Assembly: GCA_964036195.1 (NCBI GenBank)
Contig: OZ038456.1
Location: forward strand, 5,890,001 to 5,954,000
Reading direction: 5' to 3'
Length of the DNA: 64,000 bases
Origin: Sphaerolaimus hirsutus
Lineage: Eukaryota > Nematoda > Chromadorea > Monhysterida > Sphaerolaimidae
The notes under the pieces are model-generated. The model did not search any database. It was not told the DNA's origin and saw only the letters and a program-made list of their open reading frames with translations. Position numbers and translations under genes: made by a program. Shown here one piece after another: positions 41,443 through 51,397 of this stretch (the stretch's first letter is position 1; each line of letters begins with the position of its first letter).

Positions 41443-42385
41443 TAGTGATGGAAAAAGCGCCAGACTTTTGGCGCCAAGCGCCAAAAGCGCCATGGCGCTT
41501 TTCTGACCCCCAGCGCCAAGCGCCAATGGCGCCAGAGCAAAATAGCGCCAAGCGCCAAAAGCGCCATGGCGCTTTTCTGAACCTCAGCGCCAAGCGCCAA
41601 TGGCGCCAGAGGGTAATGGCGCCAAGCGCCAATAGCGCCAGCGCCAAAAAAATTTTCTTGTACGTCGTTTGACGCACCGGCACCGCTTATGTCGTAGTAG
41701 TCGATTGAACTTCCGCCATTGAAGTTCAATCAACCACTACAATGTTTACATTGTTAAAATCCCCTCGAATTACCCCCATGGGGGTTATTTTTTATTTTTC
41801 AAAGGGTGGATATTTCGACGAAATATGGTAAATATATGCATATACATACATATGCAAACTACTTTATATGTATCTGCGGTGGAAATTGGCAGCAAATAAT
41901 ACATCATGCACATTGCATACATGATGTACGTTATTAAAAACGGGTGGTATTTCGAGGGGGTCAATTCAAGGGAGGGATAATTCGAGGAAAAAAATATGGT
42001 ATATAAATTTGATCCCAAATATTACCTAATCAATATTTGATAAATATTAATGTCTCCTAACACCCTTACTCACCTATTTTTATCAATATTTATTCAGTTG
42101 TACTCAAATTTGATCAACTGGATTGTGAATTTTCACTGTATTATAACCATTTTTCTAATCACGGTTGGCGCTTTTTTGGCGCCATTAAAAATGCCAGTGC
42201 CAGGCGCCAATAGCGCCACCAGAAAATGGCGCCAAGCGCCAAAAGCGCCATGGCGCTTTCTCAGATCCCGGCGCCAAGCGCCAATGGCGCCAAAGCGTTT
42301 TAGCGCCAAGCGCCAAAAGCGCCATGGCGCTTTTTGCTTTGGCGCTAGCGCCAGGCGCCAGCGCCATGGCGCTTTTCCATCACTA
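41443..42385. mobile_element. TAGTGATGGAAAAGCGCC hAT-type element, ggcgcc-rich, with nested element
   Basis: Ends tagtgatggaaaaagcgcc / ggcgcttttccatcacta with exact 8-bp duplication atccaatg (41435-41442, 42386-42393). Both ends hold tandem gcgccaagcgccaaaagcgc units. A TACCGTA-type element with ctcgaattacccccatgg lies inside (41757-42002). Confidence 0.92.
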
Positions 42386-42684
42386 ATCCAATGTTTATTT
42401 AGCTGAATATTCCATCACTCCCTTTTTGTAATAAAAATATCAGTTGTTGTATAAAAATCAAATCATTATTATACAAAAAATTTCATTGATGTTTCCATAT
42501 CTCACAAAGAATTTTTATTTGGCTCATTATCCATCCATGTACACAAATTATAATTTCCATTTACCCAAGGTTGCGTGATCATGTGTAGATATTTATCTGG
42601 AATATTTGTGGCATCATAAATATAACAAATAAAATCTAAAAATAACACCTACTTGAATTTATTTGTTGAAATTCCGCAGTAGGT

Positions 42685-42955
42685 AATGGTGAAAAAGCGC
42701 CACGACTTTGGCGCTTAGCGCCATTGCGGTTTACCCAGCGCCAAGCGCCAATGGCGCCAAAGCAAGAAGTCGCGAAGCGCTTTGGCGCTAGCGCCAATGC
42801 TAGGCATTTTCTTCCTGGTGCCAGGCAAAAATAGCGCCAAAAGCGCGCTCTTAATTGGCATGGCGCCAAGTGCCAGTGGTGCCATGGCCAGATAGCGCCA
42901 AGCGCCATGGCGCTTTTTGCTTTGGCGCTAGCGCCAGCGCCATTTCGCAGGACCG
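42685..42955. mobile_element. Degenerate TAGTGATGGAAAAGCGCC copy
   Basis: aatggtgaaaaagcgccac ... ggcgctagcgccagcgcca; ends eroded, no duplication found. Confidence 0.65.
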
Positions 42956-43488
42956 CTCACTGAATACGCTTTATGCTTTAAAGCCCAAAAACAAAACTGG
43001 TGCTGAATGAATCAAAACAACACGTTTAAAGTGCAATTTTTCCATTTGATTTTCCCAAGTGGGGTGTAAAAATTTTATTTACGGAAAACGAAAACAGGCA
43101 ATTTTTTGCACTCGCCGGAAAACAGACAAATGAAATGCCTGGAAATGGCGAGCTCAATTTGCATGGAAATGGAAAAAAAATTGTAAATATTGTGCTGGAA
43201 ATGGATAAAATGACATCCTGCCACAATCACCAAATACCTTTACCGCATGCTCTTTAACAAGATGCCGGGGTAGTCGCGCACGTCCATGAAGCTCTAAAAC
43301 ACGCGTGAAATCTAAGTTTTTATGTCAATATAAAGTTGAACGTTAAATTAAATCTGCAGAAATTTTGCCGGAAATAAAAAATAGCATAATCGAAAAACTT
43401 GCGTGCAGGTTTGCCATTTTGGCTTTGACTGTAGTAGCTCACCAGTCAACTATTGATTCTGCCGCACTTCTACGTGTAATTTAAGTTA

Positions 43489-44853
43489 CACTCCTGGAAA
43501 AATGTCTTTGTCCTCCTAGTCGGGAACAAAAATATTCAATGTATCCCCTGCTAATGTGCGACCTGTGTCGGGATGTACATGGATGATTTCTTGTAGAGTA
43601 AGGTGCCTTTATGCCACATGTCGATTTTTAGCTTTCTGGGTGCGTTGCGCTCGTTTGACAGCCATCCAAAGTCAGATTTCAGGTGGAAAAATGTCTGTGT
43701 ACCTTTTGTGAAAACATGAAAACAAAGAAAAAAACATGTCAAAACGATGAAAAAGACTGCAATGCAATGTGAAAAAAACAATGCACTGCTAAATATTTAT
43801 CACTTTGCCCATTCGTATTCAAAACGGTATACGCAGTGGACTTGATACTCGGCACTCGCATTGATTTCGCATCTTGTTCAAAATCATCTGCTGTTGGTTG
43901 GCAGACAAATATCGACCCGACATAGTGCGTATTTTTGAATTTATGAACAAAACGAAATATCGGCGCCGTGCCAGCTCGTGGCTGCGCGTAGGGTGTCAAA
44001 AAAAATTTTCTACGGAAAACGGAAACGGAAATGGAAAAATTTTTTCAGCGGCCGGAAAACGGAACGGAAAACGGAAAAAAATTTGCACTTGGCGGAAAAC
44101 GGAAACGGAAAAAAATTTTCAGCGGCCGGAAAACGGAAAAAGAGGCCGGAAAAACGGAAACGGAAAAATCAAATTAGCACGGAAATGGAAAAAACTTGCT
44201 GAAATTTTGCTGGAAAATGGATCAAATTTGCAGTAATTTTGCTGGAAACAGAAAATTTTTCACGTCATTGACAATCTGCATGAATTTTTACCAGTTTGGC
44301 TGATCAGAAAACAGAAAGTTGGGCCAGAAAAAGGTAAAATGAGGCGGAAAAATGTAAAATTGAGGCAGAAAATGGAAAGAAGGCAGAAAAACTGGAAATT
44401 GAGGCGGAAAACGGAAAAAAGGCAGAAAAACTGAAAATTTAGCCGGAAAACGGAAAATGAGCCGGAAAAACGGAAACGGAAAAAAAGTTGCCGGAAAACG
44501 GAACGGAAAACGGAAAAAAAATTTCAGCAGCCGGAAAACGGAACGGAAAACGGAAAAAATTTGCCTGCGGAAAACGGAAACGGAAAACGGAAAACGGAAA
44601 TTTGACACCCTAGCTGCGCGTATGTATCGAAATGTAAAAAAATAAAAATAAAATCGCGGAAGGCGTGGAATTCATGGTTCACGAAATAATGACTATATAT
44701 GCAGAATGGAGGCCATATTTCTACTGTGGGGGGTTGACATAATGACTTTCCCTATGTATGAGTTGCACCCCTCTGTAACACACATTAAATGTATGGTTCG
44801 CCATTGAACAAAAAAAATCGGAGGGACAAAGACCTTTTTCCAGAAGTGTACCT
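43489..44853. mobile_element. TA-flanked CACTCCTGGAAAAATGTC element (Tc1-like), interrupted
   Basis: tacactcctggaaaaatgtc ... gacctttttccagaagtgta, TA at both ends; arms and interior match 36523-37266. The hAT-type element 43989-44612 is inserted in it. Confidence 0.75.
43989..44612. mobile_element. TAGGGTGTCAAA hAT-type element, (CGGAAAA)n core
   Basis: Ends tagggtgtcaaa / tttgacaccct(a), exact 8-bp duplication gctgcgcg. The body is almost wholly cggaaaacggaaac repeats. Related elements: 51398-53305 and 58625-58766. Confidence 0.93.
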
Positions 44854-44882
44854 GAAGCAACAAGACAATACCATGCCAAAAA

Positions 44883-45013
44883 ATGAAAACATCAGCTAAA
44901 TCCAGCAAATTGACTACCGCATTTCTCCGTGTAAACCGCCCACCCGTGCACAACACCCTTGGAATTCTCCTTCTACAATACTTACGGTATCCAAATCGAA
45001 ACTTGGATGTAAC
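44883..45013 (+). CDS. N-terminal half of an ORF split by a hAT element
   Basis: ATG with an in-frame stop 30 bp upstream. It encodes MKTSAKSSKLTTAFLRVNRP...LRYPNRNLD, basic with almost no acidic residues, as in mitochondrial targeting peptides. The reading ends at the 8-bp duplication gatgtaac of the element 45014-46324. Reading on from 46333, the frame stays open to 46555, 118 codons in total. This may be the original start of the MGME1-like gene; its present use is uncertain because the element breaks it. Confidence 0.45.
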
Positions 45014-46324
45014 TAGTGATGGAAAAGCGCCAGAAAAAAGGGCGCCAGGCGCCATGGCGCCATTCAGAAATTGGGCGCCAAGCGTCAAGGGCGCCACAGA
45101 AAAGGGGCGCCAGGCGCCACAGAAAGAGGGCGCCAAGCGCCAAGGGCGCCATGGCACCATTTGAAAAATGGGGCGCCAGGCGCCAGGATGAATAAGTGCA
45201 TACAACACCCTGTCTATGCTGAAAGTGTTTCTACTGCACCCTAGTACATGCATTCACTTCTTAATTCACGTTCACCAGGATGTAATGACAAAAACAACAC
45301 TGGCAACAAATTTTTTAAGTAAAATCCACATGACAAATTCAAACACGATGGAGATTGTCATTTGACAACAATCCATTCACTTCAAATAGACTTTTCCTAT
45401 CAATGTTTCCTTGAAATGGACAAAAACCGAATTGCAACGATTTGAATCGTTTGATTTATAATTTTGCAAGTTCAATGGTCCATCATTATCATCTTCTGAT
45501 TTGTCAGATACATCTGATGAACCGTTGCACAAAAGATTTCCACCCACTCATAGGGTTCAAACGGGATTGACTTTTCGGGATTGGGATCGGGATCGGGATT
45601 GGCTTTTTGAGATTTCGGGATCGGGATCGGGATCAGGATTGGCTGGGATTGGGGTCACGGGATCGGGATCGGGATCGGGATTGGCATTTTTTTGGGATCG
45701 GGATTGGGGTCTTGAGATAGAGATTTTGGCCAATGTTTTGACATCCACAGTTGTTCATAAAGGTCTAAAAACACTGTTGGATGCCAGAAACGTGGCATAA
45801 AATGAACGCTGGGGGTTTGCGTTCACATTTTTGCATGCAAAAACGTCATTTTTCCACTTTTGATAATTTCCACTAATTTTTCCGGGATCGGGATCCTGGA
45901 CTTTGGAGTTTCTCGGGATCGGGATCCGGATTTGAAAAGTTTCGGGATCGGGATCGGGACTGCTAAATCCCGGAATTTCACGGGATCCGGGATCGGGATC
46001 GGGATCCCGTTTGAACCCTACCCACTCACACCACTTTTCCATTTTCTGGCCAATTCAGATCAACCACAGATGCGTTTTTAACGTTTTCTCTCCATTTATA
46101 CAGCAAACCCTGCTGGCGCCTTTTTGGCGCCCATTTAAAGCAGGGCGCCAGGCGCCAAGGGCGCCACATAAAAATGGCGCCAAGCGCCATGGCACCTTTC
46201 AGAATGTGGGCGCCAGGCGCCAAGGGTGCCACAGAAAAAGGGCGCCAAGCGCCAATGGCGCCATGGCGCGGTGCCCTTTGGCGCCCTCAAATAGCGCCAG
46301 CGCCATGGCGCCATTCCATCACTA
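45014..46324. mobile_element. TAGTGATGGAAAAGCGCC hAT-type element inserted in an open reading frame
   Basis: Ends tagtgatggaaaagcgccag / gcgccattccatcacta with exact 8-bp duplication gatgtaac (45006-45013, 46325-46332). It contains element 45551-46020. Removing it with one duplication joins two open frames in phase (see 44883 and 46333). Confidence 0.93.
45551..46020. mobile_element. TAGGGTTCAAACGGGAT hAT-type element, (GGGATC)n core
   Basis: Ends tagggttcaaacgggatt / gggatcccgtttgaaccct(a), exact 8-bp duplication cccactca. The core is gggatcgggatc repeats around a 150-bp unique middle. Confidence 0.93.
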
Positions 46325-46332
46325 GATGTAAC

Positions 46333-46555
46333 GTGCCCACTTCCCGATCTCAATTTCCGCATAACAATCGTATCCAAAAACGACGCGGTGGCTCCGAAAA
46401 TAAAAAAAAAATTCGAATATATTTCAGGGGTCGTCGTGATGAAAATGTCGTCTGCGGATGGGAACGAGTGTAGCAGCTCGAAAATTGATTCCGGCCGACG
46501 TGCAGCTAGGTTGCGCTGGACAAACAACGACAGCCATCTGAATCTAACCCCCGCC
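46333..46555 (+). CDS. C-terminal half of the split exon, MGME1-like gene
   Basis: Continues the frame of 44883-45013 (CPLPDLNFRITIVSKNDAVA, then FEYISGVVVMKMSSADGNE...LNLTPA) and ends at donor gtaagc in phase 0. ATG codons at 46439 and 46445 could serve as a downstream start. An AG at 46426-46427 (atatttcag) could also act as an acceptor, giving a 5' UTR plus this start. No domain recognised. Confidence 0.5.
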
Positions 46556-46699
46556 GTAAGCCCATTTAGTGCTTTTGGAAGAGTGCCAAAATTTTATGGT
46601 GGTTGGAACAGTGCCAAATTGGATGGTCGGATGCACTTGTTGCATCTGTGCGGCAACATTTTTTCGGGTTAACAACGCCTTCCTGACATGATCACATTC

Positions 46700-47350
46700 G
46701 AATTCTGAGGAATCGTCAGACAGAAAATATTTGTGATCAATGAAAATGGTATGACGAACCTGGACTTCACAAAGTTTGAATCATACTCAACTAGATTTCA
46801 ACCAGATTGCGTGTCAGGGGTCAAAACCATTTGTGACTTACACAATAGCAGTTCTGCCGATAAACTCTGACGCGTAAAGTATTAGGTTGTCAACTAAGTA
46901 ACCGGCTATTCCATCTCTGTACGCTCCTCCTACTTAATACTGCTGGGCGTTTTGCCAAAAGCGACTATTTTGCACGTTTTATCTAAAAGACAAAACGCGC
47001 AACCACTGTCGCAATCATGTGACCAAAAAATTGGACACACGACCACGACAACCCCCCATCCTATGCACCGGGGGCCACTGGTCGGGAACACCCCCTACAT
47101 AAAAATACAATCCCAATATAGGAGGTAGAACCCTATATTGAGTCTAGGTGCAGACCCAAGTGGGTCTGACTTGAGCTCTGGCTGTCTAGGGAGCTGGTTT
47201 TATACTGGGTGGGTGACAGAGGTTAGAGCAGTTACACTAACACAGTGGGCGGAGCCTGCAGGCACCAGCTGGCTCTGTTTGGACATGTTTGCTGTGGTCT
47301 GGAATTGGCTCTAGCTGGCTCTGTACCTTGCGGGTTTGGCAACATGGTTT
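46700..47350. other. Intron with an unassigned GC-richer segment
   Basis: 47040-47350 is compositionally unlike its flanks and contains short complementary stretches (gcagacccaagtgggtctg; ccagctggctctg repeated). No tRNA or 5S promoter boxes recognised. Confidence 0.35.
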
Positions 47351-47354
47351 TTGC

Positions 47355-47433
47355 CCAACTGTATCAAGGTAACTACCATAGTGGTAATATTATTTATCAC
47401 CACTGTGGTAGTTACCTTGATACAGTTGGGTAA
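47355..47433. repeat. Inverted repeat, about 33-bp arms
   Basis: cccaactgtatcaaggtaac... and its inverse gttaccttgatacagttggg enclose attatttat; one or two mismatches. Confidence 0.85.
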
Positions 47434-47442
47434 AAACAACCT

Positions 47443-47850
47443 GGTAGCAATCCCAAACCCATTAAAGTGTAAAGTCAAGTGCCAAATGGAAGGTCAAATG
47501 CAAAGTCAAATGTGAAATGTAAAGTAAAGAGTAAAGTGTCAAATGTAAAGTAAAATGTGAAATGTAAAGAAAAGTATCAAATGTAAAGTCAAATGCAAAG
47601 TCAAATGTCAAATGTAAAGAAAAGTGTTAAATGTAAAGTCAAATGCAATGTCAAATGTCAAGTCAAATGTAAAGTAAAGTGTCAATTGTGTATCCAAATC
47701 TTATTATTTGTATCCAAATCTTATGTTTTTGTATCCAAATCTTATTTCGAAAAGTGAGATTTGGATACAAAAACATAAGATTTGGATATGAAAAAATAAG
47801 ATTTGGATACACAATTGACACTTTACTTTACATTTGACTTTACCACTACC
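47443..47850. mobile_element. GTAAAGTGTCAAATG fold-back element
   Basis: Many gtcaaatgtaaagtaaagtg units, then atccaaatcttatgtttttg and its inverse around 47755. Left end cctggtagcaatcccaaacc; right end eroded. Confidence 0.7.
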
Positions 47851-47867
47851 TATTTAAGCCATTTTTA

Positions 47868-48119
47868 AAATGGTTCATTGCCCTAAGCTTAAAATGGTTA
47901 GTAGGGCTAAGCTTAAAATGGTTAGTAGGCCTAAGCTTAAAATGGTTAGTAGGCCTAAGCTTAAAATGGTTAGTAGGCCTAAGCTTAAAATGGTTAGTAG
48001 GCCTAAGCTTAAAATGGTTAGTAGGGCTAAGCTTAAAATGGTTAGTAGGCCTAAGCTTAAAATGGTTAGTAGGCCTAAGCTTAAAATGGTTAGTAGGCCT
48101 AAGCTTAAAATGGTTAGTT
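47868..48119. repeat. 24-bp minisatellite, about 10 units
   Basis: Tandem units aaaatggttagtaggcctaa-gctt, with some gggctaa variants, over 250 bp. They read as an open frame on both strands only because 24 is a multiple of three. Confidence 0.93.
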
Positions 48120-48170
48120 GGGCTAATTTTTTACCTAAGCCTAAGCCTAAGCTTAAGCCCAAAATAGTGA
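48120..48170. repeat. Short GCCTAA tract beside the minisatellite
   Basis: acctaagcctaagcctaagc holds three tandem GCCTAA units, then decays. TTAGGC is the nematode telomere repeat, but it could equally be decay of the 24-bp unit, which contains gcctaagc. Confidence 0.5.
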
Positions 48171-48603
48171 ATTTTCCTAGAAAGTAGTCGGTAGAATAAA
48201 GAGAACACGTTTCGTTAAAAAAGAAAACACGTTTCGTTAAGCTTTTTACTTTTTCGGTAAAGAACCCACCTCCCATTTGTCACCATTCCAAAAAGACCTA
48301 AAAAAGATACGTAGAGACATGAAATAGCCTAAGTAACCTTAATTTTTTTGCGTATGTGTGATCGCAAAAAAATAATGTTACTTAGTTGACAACCTTAGTT
48401 AGCACAAAATGGGTATACAAGAGCATACAGTACTAAAATTAGCTGAAAATAGGTGAATAGAAACAATAACTAATTATTTTGGTGGTGAAAATCTATAAAA
48501 AGGTATGAAAAATAGTGATCTTGAGCGAAAATTGGGGTATAGTTTCTCAAAACAATTTCCACTTTGCGACCCCTGTTTATCAATCAGTCCTCATTTGCCC
48601 TAG

Positions 48604-48669
48604 GGTTGGAAAATAGCGCTTTTTGTTACACGCGTTGTTTAAAAAAAGAGGTTAAAAAAAGCCATCCCT
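48604..48669. mobile_element. Short TAGGGTTGGAAAA...GCCATCCCTA element
   Basis: Inverted hAT-like ends only 66 bp apart; no matching 8-bp flanks. It lies 42 bp before exon 48712. Confidence 0.5.
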
Positions 48670-48711
48670 ACCAACCCCCCTCCGCAAAGCATACATTCAC
48701 CCCGCACGCAG

Positions 48712-48868
48712 CCGTGGCCGAAATGTCTGCATTCGGGCGTGCCGTCGCGCGGCTCGCCGGCGGTCAAGTGGCGCTGCTCGCCGCACACGGTGCACAAGTC
48801 GGCCAGTTGCGCGGCGCGCCCGTGCACCAGCTCGTTGCGAGCCCAGGGCGGAGATAGTGCGCTCGGGG
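48712..48868 (+). CDS. Cys/Arg-rich exon of the MGME1-like gene (uncertain)
   Basis: Acceptor cccgcacgcag, donor gtgtgt. In the phase-0 frame it reads PWPKCLHSGVPSRGSPAVKW then RCSPHTVHKSASCAARPC. It is the only exon candidate that reconciles phase 0 at 46555 with phase 1 at 49206. It is extremely GC- and CpG-rich, and the opposite strand also has an open frame with Cys-x2-Cys pairs, so its coding strand is less certain than for the other exons. Confidence 0.5.
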
Positions 48869-49205
48869 GTGTGTTGAGTTGTATTGAATATCGACTTTTT
48901 TTCCTATCGATAATCGACAATTTTTCATTTTGATTATAGAAGGTCGACTTCGAGCATCGACCATTTTTTCATTTAAATTATATCGATATCCAAAAGTTAT
49001 AGATATCCAAAAGTTATCGATATCCAAAAGTTATCGATATCCCTAGTTGAGTTTGGTCACTTGATCTAAACTGTTTTTTAATAGCACACCCATAACTCTG
49101 CGAACGGACACGTTATTTTTAAGAAACGCCGGTGAAAATGCGTTGACAAAAAAACGTCCATCCAAAATAACATGTACAGGCACGATAAGCATTTTTGTGT
49201 TTCAG

Positions 49206-49285
49206 GCAATGGCGATGTCCACGTCCGTTCCCCCAACGCGAACGGCGTCATTCGTTGGCACTCTGCCAAAACGGACCATCTGCAT
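49206..49285 (+). CDS. Exon of the MGME1-like gene, unrecognised region
   Basis: Strong acceptor gtgtttcag, donor gtgcgt. Encodes NGDVHVRSPNANGVIRWHSA then KTDHLH, phase 1 to 0. No family recognised. Confidence 0.6.
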
Positions 49286-49446
49286 GTGCGTGTGATTTTT
49301 GTATGAAGCTTCGTTTGTTGAACTATATCCAAAAGTGAGATTTTTTACTCTAATATCGAAAAAATTTAAATATCATTTTGCAAAATCGATTCTGCATAAT
49401 ACAATGCGACCCAAATAACCTCATCAAAATATCATAAACATGACAG

Positions 49447-49604
49447 GATACCGAAACCACGAGTACGCCGCCGCTTTTGAAGCGACGCGTTCACCAGCGC
49501 GCAGCCGCCACCCCGTTGGAACACTCGCAGTCCATGCCGCTGGCGAACATGTTGGACGAATTTCTTTTTATTGGCAATAGTAAATACGTTTTGGTGGATT
49601 TAGA
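49447..49604 (+). CDS. Exon of the MGME1-like gene, unrecognised region
   Basis: Encodes a basic stretch (PPLLKRRVHQRAAATP) followed by LANMLDEFLFIGNSKYVLVD. The donor gtgagg is consensus and splits the Glu codon (phase 2). Codon use is GC3-rich, as in the OXR1 exons. Confidence 0.65.
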
Positions 49605-49848
49605 GTGAGGTATTGCATTTTGGCCCTAATTGAATATCGGGGTCGAAAATTGACGAAAAAAACAGATATGTGATAGTTCCGAATGTTTGGGACATCTGTG
49701 TGGCTAGAAAGCATTGATAGCTGGATTTAGGGGGCTGTCCCGACTTAACCCTTGGAATATTTCCATCAAGAAATTTAAAATTCAGTCTGATACTAATTCG
49801 CGGCACCCCCCCCCAAAAAAAAACAACAAAAACCCCCACCCTCCACAG

Positions 49849-50003
49849 GTCGCCAACAATTTCCGACGGGACGGCAACCCCACAACCCGACTCGCTCGCT
49901 CCCTTTGATGTAGCCGACACTAGAATGAACAACACTCAGTCGCGTTCGTATTTGGAGTCGCCCAGCTCGCATTACAGTCGGTTTTCGATTGTTTTGAGGG
50001 TTG
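49849..50003 (+). CDS. Exon of the MGME1-like gene, Ser/Thr-rich
   Basis: Acceptor cctccacag. Encodes SPTISDGTATPQPDSLAPFD then MNNTQSRSYLESPSSHYSRF. The 3' end is chosen at gttg|gttctg because only phase 1 fits the next exon; a nearby agg|gttggt donor would break the frame. Low complexity, no domain seen. Confidence 0.6.
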
Positions 50004-50229
50004 GTTCTGAGTTCGGAACCGCCTTTTGTTGCCCATTTGGTTGGGGTTGCACTTTTGGCCCCTTCGTGGGTGTAAATTCGGAAAGAAAATCTCCCTGTTT
50101 TTTTTTGGGTGGGCTTTTTCGAACAGAAAAAGGCAAAAAGCGCGAAAAAAGTCAAACTAAGTTTAAAAAAATAAATGAAAAAATGAAACAAAGTAGGTAC
50201 TTAAAAGGTAAGATCCAGCCGTGGTATTC

Positions 50230-50507
50230 CAGATTTTACTTTTTTTCGAGGGGGTGTAGCGGTGCTTAAAATATCGGCTTTTTCAAGGTGTAGACGGCAG
50301 AAAGGGGGAAAAGGTAAAAATGGGTAAATAAGCACATAAAGTACAAAAAAATACCTGGAAATAAGCAATAAGGAACATGAATGAGCCCTTTTGAAGGTTC
50401 AAATCGATTAAAAAAGTATGAAAATGAGCCAAATTGGGATAAAATGTCTCAAAAAATATCGCTCGGCGATTTGGGGGGGGGCGGGTAACGCCCCCCAACC
50501 CCCCCCC
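50230..50507. mobile_element. CAGGGGTCTCC-family remnant
   Basis: ctttttcaaggtgtagacgg, aaaaagtatgaaaatgagcc and gatttggggggggg blocks of the family; both ends lost. Confidence 0.55.
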
Positions 50508-50564
50508 ATGCTTGACATCCGTGATGTAAGATGTTATAGCTGTAACAGTCGTATTAAAACTCAG

Positions 50565-50696
50565 AATCGCCCATTTTCGGCCGTCGCACGCGCGCCAACG
50601 CGCTGCGGCGTAGATTGGCCAACGAGCAACGGGCAGATGGGAACAAAAGTGCATTTGCTGGAAGAATTGCGCAGAGTTATTCGACTGACGACTCTG
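50565..50696 (+). CDS. Exon of the MGME1-like gene, Arg-rich
   Basis: Encodes FGRRTRANALRRRLANEQRA then SAFAGRIAQSYSTDDS. The frame was decided by the next exon, which is open only in phase 1. The Arg-rich helix-like stretch could be a nucleic-acid contact or localisation signal; that is inference. Confidence 0.65.
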
Positions 50697-50762
50697 GTTC
50701 GGTTTCGTTCGCTTTTTGGGTTATTTTGTTTTTAAGGCGATTAAGGATCGCTATGGGCCACA

Positions 50763-51139
50763 CAAGGACGTAGCCAGCCCCCCCCCCCTTCCCGGGTCGG
50801 ACAAAAAAATATGCCAGAAATGGCACTTCGGAAAAATTTTGCGCGCAACCGCGCATTTCGGCGCCCCATAATATAGTTCCTTCATACCTATGGACATGGT
50901 TCAGGACATAAATACACTCAAAATCTGTCCCCGTTGCTGTATATGTATGTAAAATAACTTATATGTACAGCAGTATTTGGCGCCATGGCGTGGCGCCTAC
51001 GAATGGCGCAGGCGCCAAGGCGCCATTGCTTTACCCCTGGAGCAAATTTTAGGGGGGGGGGGCGCCGCCGCCCCCCGTTCGCTGGGCTCCGTAAACATGC
51101 CGCCCCCCCCCCCGCTCAAAAATCCTGGCTACGTCTCTG
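50763..51139. mobile_element. CAAGGACGTAGCC hAT-type element
   Basis: Ends caaggacgtagccag and ctggctacgtctctg; flanks gggccaca / ggcccaca agree at 7 of 8. Immediately followed by the CACACACTTAGTTGACATC element. Confidence 0.88.
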
Positions 51140-51353
51140 GGCCCACACACACTTAGTTGACATCAAAATTAGTGTCAACTGAATTTTGGTTAATTATGTG
51201 ATTTCATCTTTCCTAAATATGTGATAGAGCATAGTGAATTTTATATCATGATAGTTAAGCTTCATTGCTTCTGTTGTTTGAAAGTGTGATGTTTAAAAAA
51301 AAATTGTGTTTTTCAGTTGACATAAATGTGTGATGTCAACTAGTGTGTGTGGG
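51140..51353. mobile_element. CACACACTTAGTTGACATC element
   Basis: ggcccacacacacttagttg ... caactagtgtgtgtgggta inverted ends; same family as 24245 and 28180. Confidence 0.75.
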
Positions 51354-51397
51354 TATAGTAGGAGACTTCACAGTTACCCAGTTATGACGGACCTCAT

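Noticed and set aside
41408..42367. Ala/Trp-rich frames in the ggcgcc arrays
   Set aside because: Produced by tandem gcgccaagcgcc units of the hAT-type element.
44000..44610. Regularly repeated short units suggesting a CRISPR-like or satellite array
   Set aside because: Units are contiguous and degenerate, with no spacers, and lie between transposon ends with an 8-bp duplication; the genome is eukaryotic.
44693..45253. 186-codon minus-strand open frame
   Set aside because: It runs through a transposon end and the antisense of the split exon; its length comes from the ggcgcc repeats and no family is recognisable.
47875..48276. Open frames on both strands across the 24-bp minisatellite (repeating KMVSRPKL and LLTILSLG)
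   Set aside because: They are the direct result of a tandem repeat whose period is a multiple of three; no start context or neighbours support a protein.
48639..48920. Minus-strand Cys-rich frame (DLCTVCGEQ...HFGHGC) resembling a zinc finger
   Set aside because: It is the antisense of the 48712 exon; splice sites and phase fit the + strand, and no minus-strand neighbour exists. Kept as a caution in that entry.
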